This document shows, piece after piece, positions 49,004 through 56,032 of a stretch of DNA of 64,000 nt. How positions within the stretch are numbered: position 1 is the first letter of the stretch; every line of letters begins with the position of its first letter. The notes below the pieces were generated by a model. It was given only the letters and a program-made list of their open reading frames with translations. It made no database searches and was not told the origin of the DNA. The translations under genes were made by a program, and so were the position numbers. This DNA is from an uncultured Burkholderiales bacterium (GTDB taxonomy: Bacteria > Pseudomonadota > Gammaproteobacteria > Burkholderiales > Burkholderiaceae). The stretch lies in the NCBI GenBank assembly GCA_946480465.1, contig CAMLJY010000005.1, forward strand, positions 93,198 through 157,197, read 5' to 3'.

Positions 49004-50350
49004 ATGAGCCTGCAGCGCCGCCTGCTCGTCTACCTGCTGCTGTGCGCGCCGCTGGTGTGGGCGCTGGCGCTGCTGGCTTCGGCCGACCGCGCGCGGCACG
49101 AGGTGAACGAGCTGTTCGACTCCGAGATCATCCGCCTCGCCCGGCAGGTGCAGGCCACGCTGGCCGGGGTGCAGCTGGAGGGCGGATCCGAGCTGTCGCC
49201 GCCCGCCAGCGGCGAGGCCGACCTGCGCGACCTGGCCGTCGCGGTGTGGGATGCGGAAGGCAAGGTGCTGATGGTCGACCGCGAAGGCGTGCAGCTTCCG
49301 CGGCGCAGCGATGCCGCCGGCTTCGTCGGCCTCACGCTGCAGGGCGACCGCTGGCGCGTGTACTACCTGCAGGCGCCCAATGGCGAGTGGCTGGTGGCCG
49401 CGGGCCAGCGCGAGTACGAGCGCGACGAACTGGTGTGGAACCTGCTGGGCAGCCAGTTGGTGCCCTGGCTGGCGGTGCTGCCGGTGCTGCTGGTCGCGAT
49501 GGCCTGGGCCATCCGCCAGGCGCTGGCGCCGGTGCGGCAGATAACAGATGAACTGCACGGCCGCGGTGCGGATGCCTTGCAGCCCATGGCCGCCGAACGT
49601 GCGCCGGCCGAGCTGCGCCCGCTGCTGCAGGCGATGAACGGCCTGTTCGGGCGCATCGAGGCCACGCTGGCGCGCGAACGCCGCTTCACCGCCGATGCCG
49701 CGCACGAGCTGCGCACGCCGCTGGCGGTGCTGCGCGCGCAATGGGACGTGCTGCGCCAGGCGCGCGACGAGGCCGAACGCGCGCAGGCGGTGGCCCGCCT
49801 CGGGGCCGGACTGGACCGCATGGACCGCCTGGTGGCGCAGATGCTGGCCCTGGCCCGGCTGGAGGCCACCGACCGGCTGCCCACGGTGCAGCCCATCGCG
49901 TGGCCGCCCCTGGTGGAGCAGGCCATGAGCGACGTGCTGCCGCTGGCCGAGCGGCGGCGCATCGACCTGGCCTGCGACTGGCCGCCGGCCGGCCAGCCGG
50001 TGTTCGCGCTGCGGGGCGACCCCGGCCTGCTGGCGGTGCTGCTGCGCAACCTGCTCGACAACGCCGTGCGCTATGCCCCTGAGGGCAGTGGCGTGGCGCT
50101 GCGATTCAGCGCCGGCGGGCTCAGCGTGGAGAACGAAGGCCCGCCGCTGCCGGCCGAGGTGCTGGCGCACCTGGGCGAGCGCTTCCACCGCCGCGAAGGC
50201 CAGGCCGAGTCGGGCAGCGGGCTGGGCGTGTCCATCGTGCAGCGCATCGCGCAGCTGCACGGGCTGCGCCTGGACTACCGGGCCCGGCCGGACGCCCAGG
50301 GCGTGGTGGCCAGCCTGGCGCCCGCCGTGGACGCGCCCATCGGGAGATAG
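49004..50350 (+). CDS. Membrane sensor histidine kinase (QseC/TctE-like)
   Basis: A 448-residue two-transmembrane kinase, partner of the regulator just upstream. Membrane segment one covers about residues 6-24; the periplasmic domain runs to about 145, and segment two to about 175. Then come a HAMP-like linker (APVRQITDELHGRG), the HisKA helix with phospho-acceptor in DAAHELRTPLA, and the ATPase with NLLDNAVRYAPEG and GSGLGVSIVQ. The periplasmic domain is of the type found in tricarboxylate-sensing or QseC-like kinases. The ATG at 49004 gives a normal start; an in-frame ATG at 48956 overlaps the regulator gene by 14 bases and would add 16 residues. It converges on the four-gene operon at 50377-54675, a possible target. 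Confidence 0.87.
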   Translation: MSLQRRLLVYLLLCAPLVWALALLASADRARHEVNELFDSEIIRLARQVQATLAGVQLEGGSELSPPASGEADLRDLAVAVWDAEGKVLMVDREGVQLPRRSDAAGFVGLTLQGDRWRVYYLQAPNGEWLVAAGQREYERDELVWNLLGSQLVPWLAVLPVLLVAMAWAIRQALAPVRQITDELHGRGADALQPMAAERAPAELRPLLQAMNGLFGRIEATLARERRFTADAAHELRTPLAVLRAQWDVLRQARDEAERAQAVARLGAGLDRMDRLVAQMLALARLEATDRLPTVQPIAWPPLVEQAMSDVLPLAERRRIDLACDWPPAGQPVFALRGDPGLLAVLLRNLLDNAVRYAPEGSGVALRFSAGGLSVENEGPPLPAEVLAHLGERFHRREGQAESGSGLGVSIVQRIAQLHGLRLDYRARPDAQGVVASLAPAVDAPIGR

Positions 50351-50376
50351 GCGGGCCGAATTCGGTCGCGGCTTCT

Positions 50377-51081
50377 TCAGTGGGCCTTGATCTTCGCCAG
50401 CAGCGCGCGCGCTTCCTCGCGGCGGCCGCTGTCGGCGATCTGCCGGCCCGGCCGCGGCGGTGCCTGCAGCACGCGCTCCAGGTAGGGCACGGCTTCCTCG
50501 GCATGCCGGGTTTCGACGAGGTATTCGGCGAAGAAGAAGTTGGCATCGATGCCCTGCGGGTTGATGGCCAACGCCTTCTGCAGCAGCTCGCGCGCCTTGC
50601 CCTTGTCGCCGAAGCCGATCGGCCATCCAGGTACTTTGTAGTACAGCACCCCGAGGCTGTTGTAGGCCGAGCCGTCGAGCGTGTTGCCGTCCAGCTGGAT
50701 GGCCTGCTCGTACAGCGCCTTGGCCTGCTTCACGAGGCCGAGGGCGCCGAGCCCGCCCTTCTCGCCGGCCCAGGAGCTGACGATGATGCCCTGCCACACC
50801 AGCGGTTCGCTGCGGCCGGGGAAGGCCTCGGCCGTCTTCTGCGCCTTCGTGGCCAGGGCCTCGAAGCGCTTTTCCCGCTCCGGGGTGGGGGTCTGGTAGC
50901 GGATGACTTCCCAGTCGCGTTGCAGTTCGAGCACGGCGTCGTCCACGGGTGCCGCCGCGGCGGCGCCCGGCAGCAGGGCCCAGGCGAGGGCGGTGGCGGC
51001 GGCGAAGCCTGGGAGGGAACGGGCGAAGGAACGGGCGAGGGAACAGCCGAAGGCGGGGGAGGCAAGGCGGAGGGTGATCAT
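50377..51081 (-). CDS. Secreted TPR-repeat protein
   Basis: A 234-residue exported protein. The N-terminal 40 residues form a signal peptide (a repeated Ser/Ala/Arg-rich lead, then ALLPGAAAAA). The mature part contains tetratricopeptide-like helices, for example AKALYEQAIQLDGNTLDGSAYNSLGVLYY and KARELLQKALAINPQGIDANFFFAEYLV, that mediate protein contacts in the periplasm. It overlaps the SDR gene by 4 bases (ATGA), so it is the last gene of a coupled four-gene operon. Proteins of this type are common next to thermostable-hemolysin operons in related genomes as far as I recall. Its direct partner is unknown. Confidence 0.82.
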   Translation of the reverse strand: MITLRLASPAFGCSLARSFARSLPGFAAATALAWALLPGAAAAAPVDDAVLELQRDWEVIRYQTPTPEREKRFEALATKAQKTAEAFPGRSEPLVWQGIIVSSWAGEKGGLGALGLVKQAKALYEQAIQLDGNTLDGSAYNSLGVLYYKVPGWPIGFGDKGKARELLQKALAINPQGIDANFFFAEYLVETRHAEEAVPYLERVLQAPPRPGRQIADSGRREEARALLAKIKAH

Positions 51082-51854
51082 GCGGGTCCTTTGGTGGCGG
51101 GTTGAAGCGTGGCCAGGCTCAGCCGGTGGCGCGTGAAGCCGCGGTCCATCAGCCCGCCCAGCGCGCCGTTCAGGCGCACCGCGAGCCGTTCTGGATAACC
51201 GATGAAGCGCTCGGCCCGTTCACTTTCGATCAGGCCGGCCAGCGCGGCCGCCACGGCCTGCGGGCTGTCCATCGCGGTGCCGGTGGCCTGGTTGTAGCGG
51301 TCCACCGCCGAGCCGTTGAAGCCGGTGCGGGTGCTGCGCGGGCCGAGCGTCTGGACTCGCAGCGGCGTGCCCGCCGTCTCGCGGCGCAGGGCCTCGGCGA
51401 AGAGGTGCAGCCCGCCCTTGCTGGCGCCGTAGACGCTGAAGCCGGGCAGCCCGATGCGGCCGACCGCGGAGCCGACGAACACCAGCTGCGCCTTCGGCTG
51501 CGCCAGCAGCTGCGGCAGCAGGGCCTGGGCCAGCAGCATCGGCGCGACGAGGTTGGTCTCGACCACCGCCCGGATCACGCCCGGCGGCTGATCGGCCAGC
51601 GCCCCGAAGGCCGGCACGCCGGCCGCCAGCACGACCACGTTGGCGTGCCAGCGCGCGGCGGCATCGGCCACCGCGGCGATGCCTTCGGCACGCGACAGGT
51701 CGGCCTGCAGCCACGGCAGCGCCGGGTCGGCCGCGGCGGGCGCGCGGCCCACGCCCAGCACGGCGGCGCCACCGCGCTGCAGCGCTTCGGTGGCGGCCTG
51801 GCCGATGCCGCCGGAGGCGCCGGTCAGCAGCACGCGCGCGTCGGCGAGCTTCAT
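51078..51854 (-). CDS. Short-chain dehydrogenase/reductase
   Basis: A 258-residue NAD(P)-dependent oxidoreductase of the classical SDR family. The Rossmann motif TGASGGIG (residues 11-18), the NAG-like AAGV, the catalytic Ser in VGSAVG, and the YGASK dyad (Tyr and Lys) are all present. The substrate cannot be read from sequence; given the operon partner that activates a fatty or other acid, an acyl or hydroxy intermediate is plausible. The start at 51854 overlaps the stop of the ligase-diiron gene (ATGA), and the stop overlaps the TPR gene in the same way. Four genes joined by 4-base overlaps imply fixed stoichiometry and a shared pathway. Confidence 0.9.
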   Translation of the reverse strand: MKLADARVLLTGASGGIGQAATEALQRGGAAVLGVGRAPAAADPALPWLQADLSRAEGIAAVADAAARWHANVVVLAAGVPAFGALADQPPGVIRAVVETNLVAPMLLAQALLPQLLAQPKAQLVFVGSAVGRIGLPGFSVYGASKGGLHLFAEALRRETAGTPLRVQTLGPRSTRTGFNGSAVDRYNQATGTAMDSPQAVAAALAGLIESERAERFIGYPERLAVRLNGALGGLMDRGFTRHRLSLATLQPATKGPA

Positions 51855-54028
51855 GCCGCCTCCGCCGGAGCCAATGCCTCGGCCTGCGGCAGCGGCAGGC
51901 TGCGGAACACCTCGCCGTACAGGCGGAAGAACGCGCGCGCGGCATGCACGATGTCGGCCTGGTCGGCCGGGTCGTCGATCTGCGCCATCAGCAGCGCGAA
52001 GGTCGCGGTGTGCTGCTGGTCCAGCGTGCCGTGGGACCGCAGGTAGCTGAAGGCGGCGTCGGGCAGGCCCAGGGGCTTCTGGATCGCGTCCGCGGCCAGC
52101 AGGGCCAGCGAGACGCTGGTGCCCTCCAGCACGTGCACCATGCCGAAGAAGGCCACCGGGTTGACGCGCGCGATGGTGTCGTAGGCATAGGCCACCATCA
52201 CCTCGGTGGCATGTCCCGGGCGGCCGCGGCGCACGGCCTCGGCGTCGCCGCCGCAGGCGGCGATGTCGTTCAGGATCCATTCGTCGTGGCCGGCCTCTTC
52301 CTCGATGTACTCGTCGAGCGCGTCACGCAGCCAGGCCTGGTGCGGGCGCAGCGCGTCGCGCGCGGCCGCCAGCAGCGGCACCGTGTGGCGCACGTGGTGG
52401 TAGGCCTCGGTCAGGAAGGCGACGTAGCTGGGCACCGAGACGCGGCCGGCCAGCGCGCCCTGGATGATGGGCGTGCCCAGCAGTCCCTGGCGGGCGGCGT
52501 CGGTCTCGGCAAGCAGGCGGTCGTGGAAGGTCATGGCGTGGGGGAGGGAGCTTGAATCGAGGCCCAGCGCGTCGGCATGGGCGGCGAGGATGGCCGCGCG
52601 CTGCGGCCGGCCGTTGGCGGTGGCGAAGCCGCTGGCGGCATCGAAGGGCGCGCGGGCGCGCACCCAGCGGCCGATGCGGGCGTAGTCGGGCAGGCCGGCG
52701 TTGGCGGCGTCCACCGCGGCCTGCAGCGCGGTATCCGGCGCGGCATCCAGCGCGGCATGGCTGACGTCCGAAGACAGCGGCCACAGCACGGCCGACAGCG
52801 CCGGCTGCCCATCGCCCAGCACCACGGCCTGGGCGATGGCGGGCTGGCCGCGCAGGGCCGTCTCCACCCACTCGGGCGAGACGTTGCGGCCGAAGGCGGT
52901 GATCAGCACGTGCTTGCGGCGCCCGCGCACGTGCAGGAAGCCGTCCTCGTCGACGTGGCCGAGGTCGCCGGTGGGCCACCACGCCGGCACCGGCGCGGCC
53001 TGGCCCGCGCCGTCGAGATAGGCGCTGAAGAGAGCGCCCGCGATCTCGATCTCGCCGTGGTCGTTGACCCGCACGCGGGCGTGCGGCAGCGGCCGGCCGG
53101 CACTGCCGGGCCGCTGCGCACCGGGCAGGTTCAGCGTCTGCACCGAGGCGCCTTCGGAGAGGCCATAGCCTTCGCAGGCCGGGATGCCCAGGGACTGGGC
53201 CGCGTGGATCAGCGCCTCGCCGACCGCGGCGCCGCCGACGGCGACGATCTTCAGCGAGCCCGGCGCGCGCAGGCCGTGCCGCGCCAGGTGGCCGCACCAG
53301 GCGCGCAGCATCTGCGGCAGCAGGATCAGGCTGTGCGGCTGCGCCTGCGCCACGGCGGCATGGAAGCGCGCGGTGTCGAAGCGCGACGAGCCCTCCAGCC
53401 CCAGTTCGGCCAGCGGCCGGGCCAGCAGCGTGGCGCCGTGCCGGCGCGGCGCCATCACGCCGGCGATGTTCTCCAGCAGCACCGCGAAGGGCAGCGCGTT
53501 CAGGTGGCGTTCGATGCCCAGCGGCGCCAGGGCCTGCACCAGGCCGGCGGCCACCGCGTCCAGCGCCGGCCCCGACAGGCACACGCCCTTGGGCGCGCCG
53601 GTGGTGCCGGAGGTGAAGGTGATCTTGGCCGTGCCCGGTGGCAGCGCCGCCGGCCGCGCCGGCAGGCGTGCCTGCATCAGCACCTCGCCGGCGATCTCCA
53701 CCGGCTGCCACGGCAGCACCGGCCAGCGCGCGGCCCAGGCGGGTGCGGTGACCAGGCAGTCCACGCCCGCCACCTGCAGCGCGTGGCGCATCTGGTCGGC
53801 ACTGAAGAACAGCGGCAGCGGCACGTGCACGAGGCCGGCCTGCGCGGCCGCTTCGTCCAGCACGACGAAGGCGGCGCCGTTGTCCAGCACGGTGGCGAGT
53901 ACGCGGGCACCGGCCTGGCGCAAGCCGGCGGCGGCCTGCGCCACGGCCGCATCCAGCTCGGCGGGCGACCAGGCGCGGCGGCCATCGTCCAGCGCCGGAC
54001 GCGCGGCGGCGAGGGGTGCGGCCTTCAT
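51851..54028 (-). CDS. AMP-forming ligase fused to a heme-oxygenase-like diiron domain
   Basis: A 725-residue fusion. Residues 1-495 are an adenylate-forming acyl ligase with FTSGTTGAPKGVCLSG, GYGLSEGASV, the hinge region WWPTGDLGHVDEDG and RRKHVLITAFGRNVSPEWVE; the final catalytic Lys appears to be replaced in NGRPQRAA, so check its activity. From about residue 499 (Met in SLPHAMTFHDRLL) begins a TenA/heme-oxygenase-like all-helical domain with candidate iron ligands: EAYHH, EEEAGHDEW, VLEG and QQHTATF. This is the HDO (heme-oxygenase-like diiron oxidase) pattern. No Shine-Dalgarno sequence precedes Met499, and the frame is open, so it reads as one protein. Overlaps with both neighbours are ATGA. 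It probably activates and then oxidises or decarboxylates a carboxylic acid; product unknown. Confidence 0.83.
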   Translation of the reverse strand: MKAAPLAAARPALDDGRRAWSPAELDAAVAQAAAGLRQAGARVLATVLDNGAAFVVLDEAAAQAGLVHVPLPLFFSADQMRHALQVAGVDCLVTAPAWAARWPVLPWQPVEIAGEVLMQARLPARPAALPPGTAKITFTSGTTGAPKGVCLSGPALDAVAAGLVQALAPLGIERHLNALPFAVLLENIAGVMAPRRHGATLLARPLAELGLEGSSRFDTARFHAAVAQAQPHSLILLPQMLRAWCGHLARHGLRAPGSLKIVAVGGAAVGEALIHAAQSLGIPACEGYGLSEGASVQTLNLPGAQRPGSAGRPLPHARVRVNDHGEIEIAGALFSAYLDGAGQAAPVPAWWPTGDLGHVDEDGFLHVRGRRKHVLITAFGRNVSPEWVETALRGQPAIAQAVVLGDGQPALSAVLWPLSSDVSHAALDAAPDTALQAAVDAANAGLPDYARIGRWVRARAPFDAASGFATANGRPQRAAILAAHADALGLDSSSLPHAMTFHDRLLAETDAARQGLLGTPIIQGALAGRVSVPSYVAFLTEAYHHVRHTVPLLAAARDALRPHQAWLRDALDEYIEEEAGHDEWILNDIAACGGDAEAVRRGRPGHATEVMVAYAYDTIARVNPVAFFGMVHVLEGTSVSLALLAADAIQKPLGLPDAAFSYLRSHGTLDQQHTATFALLMAQIDDPADQADIVHAARAFFRLYGEVFRSLPLPQAEALAPAEAA

Positions 54029-54675
54029 GCGCGGCTGCGCCGCTGGGCCAGCGCCTGCAGCGCCGGCGCGATCTGACCGGCCAGCACGAGCGGGCGGTGC
54101 TCGTAATAGCTGCCCCAGGCGGCGGCCTCGGCCCCCAGCAGCCGGGGATCGGCCGTGCCCAGGGCCACCGGCACGATGCCCAGGCGGGCAAAGAGGTGGC
54201 GCAGCTCCTGGGTGAGGGTGCTCACGACCCAGTCGAAGCCCTGGGCCGCCAGGTGCGGCCCCAACTGCAGGATCAGGCGCCGGCCCTGTCCGGCCTGCGC
54301 CGCGGCGAGGTGGCCCACCTCGGCGATGCGCTCGCGCGCGGGCGGACGTGCGCCACCCGCCGCCAGCAGTTGCTGCACCGGCCGGTCCAGGTAGCGCTCG
54401 AGGAAGAGCGCGTGCTCGCCGGCGCTGCGGTAGCCGGCGGCGGCCAGCAGCTCGCCCGCGCCGTCGCGCAGTGCCACCAGCGTCGGCATGAAGTCGCGCA
54501 CCCGCGCGCCGTAGGAGGCCGCGTAGACGGATTGGATGAAGGCCTCGACCGCCGGCCGCGCCGGGTGCGTGCGATCGACGATGACGAGGGCCGCGGGCCG
54601 GCCCTCCGGCGCCGCGGAGGCGATGGGCGGCTGCGGCGCGCACGCCGGCAAGCACGGAAGGGAAGAGGCCAACAC
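54025..54675 (-). CDS. Thermostable hemolysin-family protein
   Basis: A 216-residue protein matching the thermostable hemolysin family (first known from Vibrio), in layout an acetyltransferase-like fold. The recognisable block is about residues 45-195: VYAASYGARVRDFMPTL, an ALFLERYLDRPVQQLL segment, and HLAAAQAGQGRRL before a segment ending QELRHLFARLGI. Despite the name, many family members sit in operons with an acyl ligase, an SDR and a diiron protein, and may act in synthesis, not lysis. I chose the GTG at 54675, which has a CTGGAG Shine-Dalgarno sequence at 5 bases; a GTG at 54717 gives 14 more residues but no such site. It opens the operon; its stop overlaps the ligase start. Confidence 0.78.
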   Translation of the reverse strand: MLASSLPCLPACAPQPPIASAAPEGRPAALVIVDRTHPARPAVEAFIQSVYAASYGARVRDFMPTLVALRDGAGELLAAAGYRSAGEHALFLERYLDRPVQQLLAAGGARPPARERIAEVGHLAAAQAGQGRRLILQLGPHLAAQGFDWVVSTLTQELRHLFARLGIVPVALGTADPRLLGAEAAAWGSYYEHRPLVLAGQIAPALQALAQRRSRA

Positions 54676-54836
54676 GCCGGCTCCAGGTGGGTTCGTGAAA
54701 CCCGGGCCGGCAAGCACGGGCCCGGGGGACGCCGTCGATGCTGGAGGCCGTCGATGAAGGCCAGCTTAAGCGGGGCTCCGGCGTCGATCGCCGGCGGTAG
54801 CGGCTGGTGATCGGAGGCGCCTGGAATCCTTCCGGC

Positions 54837-54850
54837 TTGACGCAGCGCAA
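54837..54850 (+). promoter_or_regulatory. Fnr-type box for the small membrane peptide gene
   Basis: TTGACGCAGCGCAA has halves TTGAC and CGCAA. GACGAT at 54873-54878 starts 29.5 bases from the centre. The gene starts at 54909. Toward the hemolysin operon no -10 fits. The rest of 54676-54836 shows nothing further. Confidence 0.58.
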
Positions 54851-54908
54851 GACCGGCCGGCCCGGTTCGCGGGACGATGGCGCCATGCGATACCCGAAGG
54901 AGCCGGTG

Positions 54909-55058
54909 ATGGACGACAAGCAATTCGAGCGCACGCAGTGGCTGGGCGCGATCGGCTCGCTGCTGGTTGCGGCGCTGGTGGTCGCGCTGTCGCTGCCCGG
55001 CGCGCCCCAGGCTGAGCCGGCACCGGCCGCCGCGCCCGCGGCGGCGCTGCAGCGATAA
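54909..55058 (+). CDS. Small single-pass membrane protein
   Basis: A 49-residue peptide with a charged N-terminus (MDDKQFERTQ), one membrane segment (about residues 11-30, WLGAIGSLLVAALVVALSL) and an Ala/Pro-rich tail. It has a strong AAGGAG Shine-Dalgarno sequence (54897-54902) and an Fnr-type box with a well-placed -10, which support translation. I do not recognise the family. Small membrane peptides of this kind are often oxidase or transporter subunits or regulators; with the cbb3 operon beginning about 1.1 kb downstream a link to respiration is possible, but nothing in the sequence proves it. Confidence 0.6.
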   Translation: MDDKQFERTQWLGAIGSLLVAALVVALSLPGAPQAEPAPAAAPAAALQR

Positions 55059-55123
55059 CGGCGGTTTGGAGCGGCCGGCGCGGCAATCGAGCGAAAACCC
55101 TGGCCCGCGCGGGGCGCGATGCC

Positions 55124-55137
55124 TTGACGGTGATCAG
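55124..55137 (+). promoter_or_regulatory. Fnr-type box before the Crp/Fnr gene
   Basis: TTGACGGTGATCAG fits the layout with a mismatch in the last base. CAAGAT at 55160-55165 starts 29.5 bases from the centre. The Crp/Fnr gene starts at 55198, so autoregulation is plausible, and the oxidase genes downstream may be included. Nothing else is visible in 55059-55197. Confidence 0.45.
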
Positions 55138-55197
55138 TGCCCCTTGCCGCCTGCCCGCACAAGATCCTCCCATCGAAGTCTTCGGGTGGAAGCGACC

Positions 55198-55995
55198 ATG
55201 AACCACAGCTTGCAGCTCGCCGATGCGCGCCCCGGCACCGCGCGGGGCACCGCCGTGAACGGCACGGCCCCTTCATCGGCCCCCGTCGGCTGGCTCGAAG
55301 TGCTGGCCGCGGCCACGCCGGGCGCGCCGGCCGAGGCCCTGAAGGCCTTGCTGCCGGCGGCGCTGCCGGTGTCTCTGTTCAGGGGGGCGCAGCTGCTGTC
55401 GCGCGAGCAGGCGGCGCAGCGCCACTGGCTGTTGCTGTCCGGCCAGGTGGCGATGGGCGTGGCCGATCGCGGCCGCATGCAGCAGCAGACGCGCGACGTG
55501 CGCCCCGGCCAGTGGATCGACAACGCCAGCGCCTGGCTGCCGGAGGGCAGTGCCTACCTGGAGGACGCGCTGGTCGAGCAGGATGGCCTGGCCCTGTCCA
55601 TCGCCCATGCCGACCTGTTGCGCTGCGGGCTGCGCCACCCGATGCTGCTGGCGGCCAGCGCCAGCGCGCTGGTGCTGCGCATGCAGGCGATGCTGGGCGC
55701 CGAGCTGAGCCTGATCCGCCAGAGCGCCGAGTCGCGCTTCGCGGCCTGGCTGCTGCGGCATGCCGAGACGCCCACCGCCGACCGCGCGGCGCCGCCGCCA
55801 CCGCAGGTGCTGCTGCGGCAGCGCAAGCGCGCCATTGCGTCGCAGCTCGGTGCCACGCCCGAGACCTTCTCGCGCGTGCTGCGCCAGCTGGTCGAGCGCG
55901 GCGCGGTGCGCGCGCGCGGCTACACCATCGAGCTGCTGGACCTGGCGCTGCTGCGCGAGCTGGCCACGGCCGGCGTGCCGCAGCCGCGCGCCTGA
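55198..55995 (+). CDS. Crp/Fnr-family transcriptional regulator
   Basis: A 265-residue regulator. Residues about 45-160 are a cyclic-nucleotide-binding-like beta-roll with a degenerate phosphate pocket, followed by the dimer helix and a C-terminal winged helix (about 200-260). The recognition helix holds ETFSR (in LGATPETFSRVLRQL), the ExxSR pattern that Fnr uses to read TTGAT-type halves, consistent with the boxes in this window. It has only one Cys, in the beta-roll, so it has no Fnr-type 4Fe-4S cluster and must sense something else (heme, NO, a ligand, or oxidation). The first 35 residues are an Ala/Pro/Thr-rich variable extension. It precedes ccoI by 37 bases and is probably in the same unit. 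Direct sensing of oxygen cannot be read from sequence. Confidence 0.9.
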   Translation: MNHSLQLADARPGTARGTAVNGTAPSSAPVGWLEVLAAATPGAPAEALKALLPAALPVSLFRGAQLLSREQAAQRHWLLLSGQVAMGVADRGRMQQQTRDVRPGQWIDNASAWLPEGSAYLEDALVEQDGLALSIAHADLLRCGLRHPMLLAASASALVLRMQAMLGAELSLIRQSAESRFAAWLLRHAETPTADRAAPPPPQVLLRQRKRAIASQLGATPETFSRVLRQLVERGAVRARGYTIELLDLALLRELATAGVPQPRA

Positions 55996-56032
55996 ACGCG
56001 GGCGGCCCAGGCGCCCCCGCGCGGATCGGACG

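Noticed and set aside
50351..50376. The palindrome CCGAATTCGG between the kinase and TPR genes as an operator
   Set aside because: It is only 10 bp with no loop or second copy; converging gene ends make an operator unlikely.
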